A stretch of 49,410 nucleotides of DNA from Gemmatimonadaceae bacterium (GCA_026706075.1 JAPOZM010000067.1:1-49410); one strand, 5' to 3'. Shown: positions 30,071 through 37,697, counted from the first letter of the stretch. Notes: generated by a model from the sequence alone, not told the origin. Translations and numbers: made by a program.

Positions 30071-31951
30071 ATGATGTTCCCCGCCATGGCGTCCAATCCG
30101 CTCCTCCTTCGACGTGTCCGCCCCTCCCTGTGCCTCCTGGCCGCCGCCGGCATGCTCGCCCTCGCGGCCCTTCCCGCCGGCGCGGAAACGCCAACCCTGC
30201 ACAAGGGGCCGGGCCTGCTGCTCGAGGACCGCGACGGCCGCATCTACGCCGCGGTCCCCGGTCCGGCGGCCGTGGTCATCCGGGGCGGTGACGAGGGCGG
30301 CTGGGAGGTCCTCGCCGAGGGCCGCCTCGGGGGCCTGCAGGTCACCCCCGACGGCGACCTGTGGATGGCCCTCGGGGACGAGGTCCTCCGCTACCCGCGG
30401 GCCGGGGGCGCCCCGGTCTCCCGCACGCCCTCATTCCGTCCGGAGGGGCCGCCGGGACGGATGCTGGCCACCCGCTGGGGAGACGTCTGGTGCGCCGGGT
30501 GCGCCGACGTGCGGCTTGGCGACGCCATGTTCCAGGCCGCGCCCCTGGCCCCGTCGGGGTGGGGGGTCACGCCGGTCTGCGACGACCCCTTCGGCAACGT
30601 CTGGGCCGTGGCCGCGCGCGGCGAGCGGCTGGACCTGGCCGTGCTCACCGACCGGGGCCCCCACGCCTGGCAGCGCCTCGACCTGCCCGCGGGCGTTCTC
30701 GCCGGCCCGTGGTGGGACGCCGCCACCGATGACGCCGGCTTCGTCTGGGTGGCGGTGGACAACACCCTCGTGCGGGCCGACGCGCGCTCCGCCGGGCACC
30801 GCCTCTTCGCCAATCCCGCCGACTCCCCCATCACCGCCATCGGCCGCGGCGGCGGCCAGTTGCTGGTGGGCTTCGCCGACGGCAGCCTGCGCGAGCTGGT
30901 GGTGCTGGCCGACGGTCCTCCCGAGTGGCGGGACCTCCTGCCGGCCGGGGAGGGTCCGGTGCAGGCCCTGCTCCACGCCGGCTCCGGCGGTCTGTGGGTG
31001 CTCAGGGAGGGACAGGTCCAGCGCTTCGCCGACCTCGAGAAGCCCTGGCACCAACACTGGGAGGAGCTGCCCTTCATGCCGGCGGGCAACCATGACAACA
31101 TCTTCGCCCGTATCGGCGACCGCCTCTACACCGCCGGCGGCAAGACCTTCTTCGGCTGGCCGGCTGACGAGTGGGTCAACCTCGACCACGTCTGGTCCTA
31201 CCACGTCCCCTCGGGCACCTGGCGCGTGGAGGCGCCCATGCTGGAGCCGGGCAAGGCCTACTCCGGCATCGCCGTCCTCGAGGACGAGCTGTGGCTGCTG
31301 GGCGGGCTCTTCCGCCACGGCGAGGGCGACGCCACGCGGCCCACGGCGACGGTGGAGATCTTCGATCCGGCCACGGGGCGCTACCGCCTGGGGCCGCCTC
31401 TGCCGCAGAAGGCCGGCCAGGTGGTGGCCCTGAGCACCGGGGGGCGCCTCTACGGCGTCGGCGGCTCCGCCGAGGAAGGCCACCTGGCGCAGCTGCTGAG
31501 CATCGGCCCCGGGGAGTCGGACTGGCGCGTCGACGCGGCGCCACCCGGCACGGTCTACCAGGCCAGCGGCTGCGTTCTGGACGGCCGCCTCTACATCGCC
31601 GCGGGACCCAAGAGCCAGTGCCCGGGCCTGTTCGTCTACGACCCCGCCCGGGACCAGTGGAGCGAGGTGGACCACCCGGTGAAGGCGCCGAACGCCCCCT
31701 TGTGCACGGCCTTCGAGGACCGCGTCTGGGTGCTGGGTGGGCGCGCCGACGGCGGCCTCACCGAGAGCTACGCCTACGACCCGGCCAGCGGCGACTGGAC
31801 GCGGGGCCCGGACATGCCCCTGGAGCTGAGCTGGGCCGCGGCGGCCGACGCCGACGGCCGGCTGCTGATCGCCGGCGGGGCCTTCTGGGACGACCGCGTC
31901 AACGACGTGCTCAACACGGACCGGGTGTTTCTGATGCGGTCGGGCCCGTAG
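30071..31951 (+). CDS. Secreted kelch-repeat beta-propeller protein
   Basis: 626 residues with GGAGG 6 bases before ATGATG. A signal peptide covers about residues 1-39 (RRVRPSLCLLAAAGMLALAAL, ending PAGAE). The N-terminal half (about 45-330) has short WxxL-type blades (GDLWMALGDEVLRY, GFVWVAVDNTLVRA) like a ligand-sensor propeller. The C-terminal half (about 335-626) has kelch motifs: DELWLLGG, FDPATGRYRLGPPLP, GRLYGVGG, DRVWVLGGRADGG, YDPASGDWTRGPDMP. It is probably periplasmic or on the surface; kelch propellers bind proteins or glycans. Fragments of a second copy are found at 33646-33686 and 35262-35388. Confidence 0.8.
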   Translation: MMFPAMASNPLLLRRVRPSLCLLAAAGMLALAALPAGAETPTLHKGPGLLLEDRDGRIYAAVPGPAAVVIRGGDEGGWEVLAEGRLGGLQVTPDGDLWMALGDEVLRYPRAGGAPVSRTPSFRPEGPPGRMLATRWGDVWCAGCADVRLGDAMFQAAPLAPSGWGVTPVCDDPFGNVWAVAARGERLDLAVLTDRGPHAWQRLDLPAGVLAGPWWDAATDDAGFVWVAVDNTLVRADARSAGHRLFANPADSPITAIGRGGGQLLVGFADGSLRELVVLADGPPEWRDLLPAGEGPVQALLHAGSGGLWVLREGQVQRFADLEKPWHQHWEELPFMPAGNHDNIFARIGDRLYTAGGKTFFGWPADEWVNLDHVWSYHVPSGTWRVEAPMLEPGKAYSGIAVLEDELWLLGGLFRHGEGDATRPTATVEIFDPATGRYRLGPPLPQKAGQVVALSTGGRLYGVGGSAEEGHLAQLLSIGPGESDWRVDAAPPGTVYQASGCVLDGRLYIAAGPKSQCPGLFVYDPARDQWSEVDHPVKAPNAPLCTAFEDRVWVLGGRADGGLTESYAYDPASGDWTRGPDMPLELSWAAAADADGRLLIAGGAFWDDRVNDVLNTDRVFLMRSGP

Positions 31952-31968
31952 TCGACGGTCGGGCCCTG

Positions 31969-32120
31969 CTACTCCCACAGGCGGGGAATCGGAACGGCGT
32001 ACGGCCGTTTGACCTCGACACTGGCGATGGCTTGCGAGCCCTGCTCACACCCGCGACGATGGTGCTGGCGGCTCCACCTCGGCGACGCTCCCGAAGTGCC
32101 TCGTGACTTTTTCTTTTCGA
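31969..32120 (-). pseudogene. Relic of a DUF4143 gene, C-terminal part with internal deletion
   Basis: On the minus strand the frame reads EQGSQAIASVEVK joined directly to RPYAVPIPRLWE and a stop. The intact gene at 33691-35004 has EQGSHAIAGVEVK and, about 35 residues later, LYAVPIPRLWE. About 105 bases are missing here, and the similarity fades beyond ~32080 (CGAAGTG-type islands to ~32100). It abuts the 3' end of the kelch gene. Confidence 0.7.
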
Positions 32121-32190
32121 ACGGACAGTACCTGACCGCTTGGAACGTAGATTCGTCGGACTTTCTCGCCATTCCCAAAGGAGGGATGTC

Positions 32191-32406
32191 ATGAAGAGGA
32201 TACTGATGGTCCTGCTGGCCGCCGTGACCATCACCGCAGGCGGCGGCTGTGGTCTCCTGGATCTCAGTCTGAGCAGCGGGTCGGACGGTGCCGGGTCGGA
32301 CGGTGCCGGGTCGGACGGCGGCGGGTCGGCCGGCGGTGGGTCAGGCGGTGGGTCAGGCGGTGGGTCAGGTGGTGGGTCGGGTGGTGGCGGCGGCGGGTCG
32401 GCCTGA
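32191..32406 (+). CDS. Small lipoprotein with Gly/Ser repeat tail
   Basis: 71 residues from the ATG at 32191, which has a strong ribosome site (AAAGGAGGGATGTC before the ATG). A hydrophobic signal (MKRILMVLLAAVTITAGGGC) ends in a cysteine that could be lipidated, although the lipobox is weak. After LLDLSLSSG the protein is only Gly/Ser/Asp/Ala repeats. No function is recognised. A longer frame from 32140 exists but lacks a ribosome site. The tail may vary in length between strains. Confidence 0.6.
   Translation: MKRILMVLLAAVTITAGGGCGLLDLSLSSGSDGAGSDGAGSDGGGSAGGGSGGGSGGGSGGGSGGGGGGSA
32277..32400 (+). repeat. Tandem 12-15-bp repeats in the lipoprotein gene
   Basis: Units of GGGTCGGACGGTGCC (two to three copies) pass into GGGTCAGGCGGT-type units (about four copies), encoding GSDGA and GSGG repeats. 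The units keep the frame, so slippage would change the tail length in steps. Confidence 0.7.
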
Positions 32407-32454
32407 GAAGCAATCGGGTTGATGGGTAGCGCTTCGAGGTAAGAGTTACTCCCG

Positions 32455-32604
32455 GACACCTTCGGCTTCGCCTTCCAGACGAGCGTCGACAAGGGCCAGA
32501 TCGACCTGCTGGCCACCTCCGGGTGCGTGCGCCGCAAGGAGGTGTGCTGCTGTGGGGCCCCGGGCGTGGGCAGGTCCCACTTCGCGGCCGGGCGTCAAGG
32601 GTGA
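32455..32604 (+). pseudogene. Relic of IS21-family istB (transposition helper ATPase)
   Basis: A 49-codon open stretch reads FGFAFQTSVDKGQIDLLATSG, then VCCCGAPGVGRSHFAAG. This follows IstB order: F-x-F-Q-P-S-(I/L)-D-K, LAT, then the Walker A GPPGVGKTH. The Walker lysine is arginine (GAPGVGRSH) and the frame stops right after. No istA or terminal inverted repeats are visible, so this is only a fragment. Confidence 0.7.
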
Positions 32605-32615
32605 CGTAGGTACAA

Positions 32616-32638
32616 CCCGAATGAGCCTCTCATTTGGG
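32616..32638 (+). terminator. Stem-loop before the DUF2279 gene
   Basis: CCCGAATGAG (32616-32625) pairs with CTCATTTGGG (32629-32638) with one G-T pair and a 3-base loop. It lies 25 bases before the DUF2279 ATG. It could be a terminator, a 5'-leader structure or an insertion sequence end. Confidence 0.35.
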
Positions 32639-32663
32639 GGTTAGCCTCTGGAGACGAGGCGAA

Positions 32664-33635
32664 ATGGAGAAGTTGCCCGTGCAGCCGGGAGTGGTTTGCC
32701 ATGTCCTTCGGCATTCTCGAACGGTTCTGCTCATCCTCGTACTTGCAGCTGTCTCGACGCCTGCTGCTCAACCTGACTCCTCGACGACGCGACAACAGGA
32801 AGTCGATCTCAAGCGCTTGGGCTATGTGGGTGTCGGTGCTGCTGGTCTGCATTGGTACGGCTTCCGTCAGCTTGAGAAGAACTGGTGGCAAGGGGAGAAA
32901 GTTCCTCTCCGGCTGGTTCACGACTGGTCTGGTGATTCCTACCTCAACCTGGATCACGCCAGTCATTTCATGTGGGGGCTCTTTCTTGCGCAAGCCACGG
33001 GCGATCTCTATCGCTGGATAGGCTTTTCTCCACGCACCGCGGCCCTGCTCGGCTCTCTCAGCAGCATAGCCGAGATGTTCTATGTCGAGTACCGCGACGG
33101 GCGATATGGTCACTGGGGGTTCAGCACTCCCGATGCCACGGCAGATGTGCTCGGCGCACTGGTTCCCCTGGTCCACGCAAGTGTTCCGGCGACTCGGGTC
33201 GTCCGATTCAAGCTCAGCTATTTCCCCTCCCCTCTCTTTCGCTATGGACACGTACGCCAGGCTGGTGGACACCCGTATGTCCTTTCCTTCATGGACGATT
33301 ACGAGGGGATGACATTCTGGATGGTGATGGACCCCAGGCCTCTGCTACCGGGGCATGCCGCCGGGCGCTGGCCCGATTGGCTTGGAGTAGCGGTAGGGGT
33401 CGGCGCGCAGGGACTGCACGGCTATGGCCGCACAAGCCGCGGTCCTGATCGCTGGGATCCCGATCTGCCGGATGCGCAGCGCGAGATCTACCTTTCGCTG
33501 GACTTCGACTTCGCACATTCGTTGGGCAATTTCGAAGTGCTTCGCAGGTTCACGCCCTACTTCCGTCTCGTCCGTTTTCCCACCCCCGCCCTTCGCATTC
33601 ACCCCACGCCGACCCTTTACCTGCTCTATTTCTGA
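32664..33635 (+). CDS. DUF2279 family exported/membrane protein
   Basis: 323 residues from the ATG at 32664 (GAGGCGAA before it). An N-terminal hydrophobic signal (VLRHSRTVLLILVLAAVSTPA) is followed by the DUF2279 core: YLNLDHASHFMWGLFLAQ, then SSIAEMFYVEYRDGRYGHW and STPDATADVLGALV (about 100-180). The C-terminal half has short amphipathic strands and ends in YLLYF, so it may form or contact an outer-membrane barrel. GC content is visibly lower than in neighbouring core genes, suggesting a different origin. Function of DUF2279 is not known. Confidence 0.75.
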   Translation: MEKLPVQPGVVCHVLRHSRTVLLILVLAAVSTPAAQPDSSTTRQQEVDLKRLGYVGVGAAGLHWYGFRQLEKNWWQGEKVPLRLVHDWSGDSYLNLDHASHFMWGLFLAQATGDLYRWIGFSPRTAALLGSLSSIAEMFYVEYRDGRYGHWGFSTPDATADVLGALVPLVHASVPATRVVRFKLSYFPSPLFRYGHVRQAGGHPYVLSFMDDYEGMTFWMVMDPRPLLPGHAAGRWPDWLGVAVGVGAQGLHGYGRTSRGPDRWDPDLPDAQREIYLSLDFDFAHSLGNFEVLRRFTPYFRLVRFPTPALRIHPTPTLYLLYF

Positions 33636-33645
33636 CCGGCGTGGT

Positions 33646-33686
33646 CGAGGGCCACGCCACGCGGCCTGCGACGGTGGATTCCGGCC
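33646..33686 (+). pseudogene. Kelch gene fragment, left side of DUF4143
   Basis: Compared with kelch bases 31321-31371, the first 21 bases match at 20 positions, followed by an 11-base identical block (GCGACGGTGGA) and TCCGGCC, with small gaps. It is on the same strand as the kelch gene and ends at the DUF4143 stop side. Confidence 0.5.
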
Positions 33687-33690
33687 GTCG

Positions 33691-35004
33691 TTACTCCCAC
33701 AGGCGGGGAATCGGAACGGCGTACAGGCCGTCTCCGAAGGGGACCGTGGTCTCTCCGTCGTACAGCACGACGCCCTGGCGGAAGCGGTCGCCCGCAGCGC
33801 CCCGCAGTTTCCGAAGCCCGTTGAAATCGCTGCGCCTGACGGTCGCCGATGCCTTGACCTCGACACCGGCGATGGCGTGCGAGCCCTGCTCCATCACGAT
33901 GTCCACCTCCACTCCATCTCTGTCCCGGAAGTGGGAGAATTCGACGGGCACCTCCTGCCAGCTGCCCTGTCTCCGCAGTTCCTGGAAGACGAACGTCTCG
34001 AGGAGTTGCCCCAGCAGGGAACGATCCGCCGCCAACTGCGCGGGACCGAAGTTGAGAAGCGCGGCGGAGAGACCCGTGTCGCCGAGGTGAAGCTTGGGGG
34101 TCTTGACCAGACGGCTCAGACGATTGCTGTGCCAGGGCGGGAGTCTCTCGAGAAGGAACAGGCGTTCGAGAAGCGTGACGTACTCCCCGATCGTGGGACG
34201 GCTGAGTTGGAACGGCGCGGCCAGATCGGCGAGGTTGAAGAGCCGGGCCGTCTGCGAGGCGGCGGCGCGCAGGAGGGGCGGCAGGGTCTCGAGCGATCGG
34301 ATGCGGGCCAGGTCGCGCACGTCGCGCTGAACCAGTGTCTCGACGTAGTCACGATACCAGTTGGCCTGTCGCCGAGGGGTGGGCCGCGCCAGCGCCGGCG
34401 GGAATCCGCCAGCGACGATGAGCTCTGCCAGCCGCGAACCGAGCCTGCGGGTCTGACCGATCTTGAACCCTTCCCCGAACAGGTCGGCTACGAATCCCCT
34501 GCCCGGATTCGGTGCGGCCACGGTAGACCGCGACGCCAGTTCGTACCGCGACAGCGGATGGAGTCGGACGATCTGCAGCCGTCCGGCAAGGGACTCGGAG
34601 AGGGCCGGCAGGAGCAGAACGTTGGTGGAGCCGGCAAGGATGAACCGGCCGGGTACCCGGTTCCGGTCGACTTCGAGCTTCAGGACCGGGAAGAGCTCTG
34701 GAACGAGCTGGATCTCGTCCAGGATGACCCGTTCCGGGAGATCGGCGACAAACCCGGCGGGGTCCGCTCGAGCGCCATCCCTGGCGACGGCATCGTCAAA
34801 GCTGATGTATCCGTAGTCCCGCTGGTCCTCCTCCCGCCGCAAGCGATCGTCACCCCACCTGCAGTGGCTCGGCACATAGGCGTACTGGGCCAGTGTCGTC
34901 TTGCCGCACTGGCGCGGGCCGTGGATGAGTACGACCGGCGAGTCCTCCAGGGCCTCGGCGAGGCGGGGCTCGATGAGTCGCGGATAGAAGGTCTGTTCGG
35001 GCAT
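33691..35004 (-). CDS. DUF4143-type AAA ATPase (second copy)
   Basis: 437 residues from the ATG at 35004; a TTG at 35040 is in frame but lies within the upstream repeats. Walker A is HGPRQCGKTTLAQ (28-40), Walker B ERVILDEIQLVPE, sensor ILAGSTNVLLLPAL; then LADLAAPFQLSRPTIGEYV (winged-helix-like) and the C-terminal nuclease-fold DUF4143 domain with FRDRDGVEVDIVME and IAGVEVKAS (the EVD...ExK pattern). Function of the family is unknown. It is flanked by kelch fragments on both sides and by a GCS2 fragment, and has a relic copy at 31969-32120. Confidence 0.87.
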   Translation of the reverse strand: MPEQTFYPRLIEPRLAEALEDSPVVLIHGPRQCGKTTLAQYAYVPSHCRWGDDRLRREEDQRDYGYISFDDAVARDGARADPAGFVADLPERVILDEIQLVPELFPVLKLEVDRNRVPGRFILAGSTNVLLLPALSESLAGRLQIVRLHPLSRYELASRSTVAAPNPGRGFVADLFGEGFKIGQTRRLGSRLAELIVAGGFPPALARPTPRRQANWYRDYVETLVQRDVRDLARIRSLETLPPLLRAAASQTARLFNLADLAAPFQLSRPTIGEYVTLLERLFLLERLPPWHSNRLSRLVKTPKLHLGDTGLSAALLNFGPAQLAADRSLLGQLLETFVFQELRRQGSWQEVPVEFSHFRDRDGVEVDIVMEQGSHAIAGVEVKASATVRRSDFNGLRKLRGAAGDRFRQGVVLYDGETTVPFGDGLYAVPIPRLWE

Positions 35005-35027
35005 CGAGCGCACTCCGGGTGCGATTT

Positions 35028-35109
35028 CGGCTGATCGCAAGTTTTGGGGTCGGCCAATTGTAACCTATTAAAGCGGCTGATTGCAATTTCTAATGTCGGC
35101 TGATCGAAA
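35028..35109 (-). repeat. Four 13-bp direct repeats at exact 23-bp spacing in the DUF4143 promoter
   Basis: On the plus strand the units start at 35028 (CGGCTGATCGCAA), 35051 (CGGCCAATTGTAA), 35074 (CGGCTGATTGCAA) and 35097 (CGGCTGATCGAAA), each 23 bases from the next, with AT-rich spacers of no shared sequence. They lie 24-105 bases before the ATG at 35004. They look like iterons or a multi-site operator. Confidence 0.75.
35057..35086 (-). promoter_or_regulatory. Promoter of the second DUF4143 gene, inside the repeats
   Basis: Minus-strand TTGCAA (35086-35081) and TACAAT (35062-35057) are 18 bases apart. The -35 lies in the third repeat and the -10 in the second, so a repeat-binding protein would compete with RNA polymerase. 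The predicted start is about 45 bases before the ATG. Confidence 0.55.
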
Positions 35110-35157
35110 GGTAAGGGCCTTGCGAAAGGGCTCTTGGCCGTAATCAGCCCGCCGGCG

Positions 35158-35261
35158 GGCTCTCGAAGCGCTCGGGCAGGCCGGCCCGGGTCAACTCGTC
35201 GAGATGCACAGGCGGGGCAGGACTGCAGGCCCGTCTCCGTGCCCTCCAAGAAGGGTGAGGG
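35158..35261 (-). pseudogene. Fragment of the GCS2 ligase gene
   Basis: The plus-strand text parallels 36310-36412 of the intact GCS2 gene with about 85% identity by eye; in the minus frame it reads EGTETGLQSCPACASR against EGTETGLQSYRLCVFDELP. It is in the same orientation as the intact gene, and short indels break the frame. Confidence 0.75.
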
Positions 35262-35388
35262 GGAAGGCCGGCCGGTGGTGGCTCTGAGCGCCGGGGGGCG
35301 GCTCTACAGCGTCGAAGGCGCCTTCTAGGACCAACGCGTCAGCGACGTGCTCGACACGGACCGGGCGTTCCTGATGCGGGCGCGGTAG
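35262..35388 (+). pseudogene. Kelch gene fragment, right side of DUF4143
   Basis: Bases 35264-35315 match kelch 31409-31462 (AAGGCCGGCC, GTGGTGG, CCGGGGGGCG, CTCTAC blocks) and 35318-35388 match the kelch 3' end 31881-31951, including GACGTGCTC and ACACGGACCGGG and the final TAG. The middle ~420 bases are missing. Same strand as the kelch gene. Confidence 0.75.
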
Positions 35389-35752
35389 TGAGCGCGGCCA
35401 GCAGCATGGGCAACGGGCGCAGTTCCCGCTTCAGGGGATCCAGCACGTAGCCCAGGGCCTCGAGGGTGACCACACCGAGAAGGTTGCTGTCGCCGGGCTC
35501 TCCGAAGATCATCGGCGCGGCCCCCCGGTTCTCCTTGTAGCGGAACAGGGCGTCGCCCAGGGGACGTTCGATCTGGTCGCCGTTGGCCAGGGTAAAGGTG
35601 CGGTGTGAATGCGGCTCGATGCCCAGGTCCTCCAGGACCGTCCGCTGCACTACCGAATAGACGGCCCCCGAGTCGATCAGGAACCGCTCGGTGCGGAACT
35701 CCTCCGGCCGGGCGGGACTGGCGATGTCGATGGCGAGGTGGGTGAGTCCCAT
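35339..35752 (-). CDS. Retropepsin-like aspartic protease
   Basis: 137 residues from the ATG at 35752, 8 bases after the GCS2 stop. The active-site triad is FLIDSGAVYSVV (D27-S28-G29), and the fold is supported by the flap region ANGDQIERPLGD and the second hydrophobic-Gly block LLGVVTLEALGYVLD. Clan AA single-domain proteases of this size act as dimers. The last ~17 codons (after LPMLLAAL) are read antisense through the kelch fragment, so the C-terminus has probably been replaced. It is coupled to the GCS2 and N-formylglutamate amidohydrolase genes. The substrate is unknown. Confidence 0.8.
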   Translation of the reverse strand: MGLTHLAIDIASPARPEEFRTERFLIDSGAVYSVVQRTVLEDLGIEPHSHRTFTLANGDQIERPLGDALFRYKENRGAAPMIFGEPGDSNLLGVVTLEALGYVLDPLKRELRPLPMLLAALTTAPASGTPGPCRARR

Positions 35753-35760
35753 GGGCGTAC

Positions 35761-36897
35761 TCAATACCCCGCCAGCGTGGCCTCCATCACGGCATCCACC
35801 ACCGCCCGCAGGGCCTCCTCGGCCGTCGCTCCCGCCTCCAACGCCTCGTGGTAGCACGCCGCCTGCATGTGGGAGCTGGTCCCCCGCTCGACGATGGTGC
35901 GGGCGTGCTCCACCTCCGGGACGCAGCCGAAGTGCTCGGCGTCCTCCCGGACCAGCTCCAGCAGCTCGTCCATCAGCTGCGGGAAGGGCACGATCTCGCC
36001 GCGGCCGAAGTCGACCATGCCCTCGTCGATGCCGTAGCGCTGGGCCCGCCAGCGGTTCTCGTCGACCAGGGTGCGGGTGTAGATCCGCCAGCGCTGGTTG
36101 TCGCGCCGCAGCCGGTAGAGCATGCGGCAGATGCAGCGGAAGAGGGCGGTGCAGCAGAGGGCGTCCTCCAGGCGGGTGCAGACGTCGGTGACCCGCATCT
36201 CGAGGGTGGGGAAGCGGGCGCTCGGGCGCACGTCCCACCACAGCTTGGTGGCGTCCTCGATCAGGCCCGCCGCGGTCATCAGCTCCACCGTGCGCCGGTA
36301 CTCGTCGTGGCTCTCGAAACGCTCGGGCAGACCCGTGCGGGGCAGCTCGTCGAAGACGCACAGCCGGTAGGACTGCAGGCCGGTCTCCGTTCCCTCCCAG
36401 AAGGGCGAGGAGGTGCTCAGGGCCAGCAGGTGGGGGAGGAAGTAGGAGACCTGGTTGAGGATGTCGACGCGCAGCTCGTCGTCCTCGATGCCCACGTGGA
36501 CGTGCATGCCGCAGATGAGCAGGCGCTGGGCGACGACCTGCATGTCCTCCTGGAGGATGTTGTAGCGCGGCTTGTCGGTGTGCTTCTGGTCCCGCCAGCG
36601 GGCGAAGGGATGGGTCGAGGCGGCGATCAGCCCGAGTCCGTGGCCGCCGGCGATCCCGGCCACGGTGCGCCGCAGGTGCTCCAGGTCGGCGCGGACCTCC
36701 GCCGTCGAGGCGCGCACCGGCGTTCCGACCTCGACCTGGGGCCGCAGGAACTCGGGGCTGAAGTGCGCTCCAAGCTCCTGCTCGAAGCGGTCGATCAGCT
36801 CCGGGGGCGGCTCGCTCACCAGGTCCCGCGTGGCCCGATCGACGAGCAGGTACTCCTCCTCGACGCCCAGGCTGAAGCTCGGCTCGTGCAGGGCCAT
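35761..36897 (-). CDS. Carboxylate-amine ligase of the GCS2/YbdK family
   Basis: 378 residues. The N-terminal FSLGVEEEYLLVDRATRDLV is diagnostic for glutamate-cysteine ligase family 2; HPFARWRDQKHTD, ICGMHVHVGIEDDE, LSTSSPFWEGTETGLQSYR and WWDVRPSARFPTLEMRVTD follow in family order. These ATP-dependent enzymes form gamma-glutamyl or other amide bonds; many do not make gamma-glutamylcysteine in vivo. Its ATG overlaps the upstream amidohydrolase stop by one base (TGATG) and the retropepsin-like gene follows 8 bases later. A decayed fragment of this gene lies at 35158-35261. Confidence 0.92.
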   Translation of the reverse strand: MALHEPSFSLGVEEEYLLVDRATRDLVSEPPPELIDRFEQELGAHFSPEFLRPQVEVGTPVRASTAEVRADLEHLRRTVAGIAGGHGLGLIAASTHPFARWRDQKHTDKPRYNILQEDMQVVAQRLLICGMHVHVGIEDDELRVDILNQVSYFLPHLLALSTSSPFWEGTETGLQSYRLCVFDELPRTGLPERFESHDEYRRTVELMTAAGLIEDATKLWWDVRPSARFPTLEMRVTDVCTRLEDALCCTALFRCICRMLYRLRRDNQRWRIYTRTLVDENRWRAQRYGIDEGMVDFGRGEIVPFPQLMDELLELVREDAEHFGCVPEVEHARTIVERGTSSHMQAACYHEALEAGATAEEALRAVVDAVMEATLAGY

Positions 36898-37697
36898 CAG
36901 CGCTCCTCCTCCCGCGGGCCTGGAGCGAGGACCTCCTCCAGCACCCCGGCCAGGATGCCCTCGCAGCGGGCGATGCCGGCCTCGTCGGCGAGCAGGTCCT
37001 CGCGGATCTCGATCATGGCGTTCGGGAGCCCGGCCGGCGTGGCGTGGTGGCCGTTGGAGAAGGCGCCGTGGTCGCGCCCCGAATAGGGCTCGTTGTCGCC
37101 GACGATCAGTCCCGGCCGCCGGCGCAGGGCCTCGATCAGGGGCCGGGCGATGCGGGGGTCATGGTCCCAGAGGACGCCGAAGTGCCAGGGGCGCGCCATG
37201 CCGTTCATGTTGGGTGTGAAGGTGTGGAGGGCGACGTACGCGGGCGACTCGCCCCTCGAGCCGATGCTGTCCAGGACCCCTGCGACCGCCTCGTGATACG
37301 GATGGAAGAGGGCCTGCGCCCGCCGCTCCGCCTCCTCCGGCGTGAGGCCCTGGTTGCCGGGGACCGGGGTGCCGTCGCTCTCGGCGAGGATCGACTCCGG
37401 ATGGCCCGGGCTGCGGTTGCAGTCGATGACCAGGCGGGAGTACCCGGAGAGCACGGCGGGGGCGTCGAAGCGCCGCGACAGCCGGCGGGCCAGCTCGGCG
37501 GCGCCCGCGTCCCAGCCGATGTGGCGCCGCAGGTCGGCCGAGTCGAGGCCGAGGCCGTCCAGGGCCGCGGGCACGGCGTGGGAGGCGTGGTCGCAGGTGA
37601 GCACCATCGGACCCCGGCCCGAGGGGTTGACCACCTCGAAGGGCGGAGGATCGCCCTCGGCCAGCAGCCCGGCCCGGCCTGGCGACGACCTGTCCAT
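36897..37697 (-). CDS. N-formylglutamate amidohydrolase family protein
   Basis: 266 residues from the ATG at 37697; an open extension upstream lacks family similarity. Conserved blocks: MVLTCDHASHAVP, LVIDCNRSPGHPESI, YVALHTFTPNMNG and AMIEIREDLLADE. The family releases formate from N-formylglutamate at the end of histidine degradation, but members outside hut operons, such as this one, have unproven substrates. Tight coupling to GCS2 and a retropepsin-like protease points to a peptide or gamma-glutamyl pathway. That is inference from context. Confidence 0.88.
   Translation of the reverse strand: MDRSSPGRAGLLAEGDPPPFEVVNPSGRGPMVLTCDHASHAVPAALDGLGLDSADLRRHIGWDAGAAELARRLSRRFDAPAVLSGYSRLVIDCNRSPGHPESILAESDGTPVPGNQGLTPEEAERRAQALFHPYHEAVAGVLDSIGSRGESPAYVALHTFTPNMNGMARPWHFGVLWDHDPRIARPLIEALRRRPGLIVGDNEPYSGRDHGAFSNGHHATPAGLPNAMIEIREDLLADEAGIARCEGILAGVLEEVLAPGPREEER

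Noticed and set aside
35028..35109. Short CRISPR array
   Set aside because: Repeats are only 13 bp, spacers are 10 bp, and no cas gene is near; the array overlaps a promoter.
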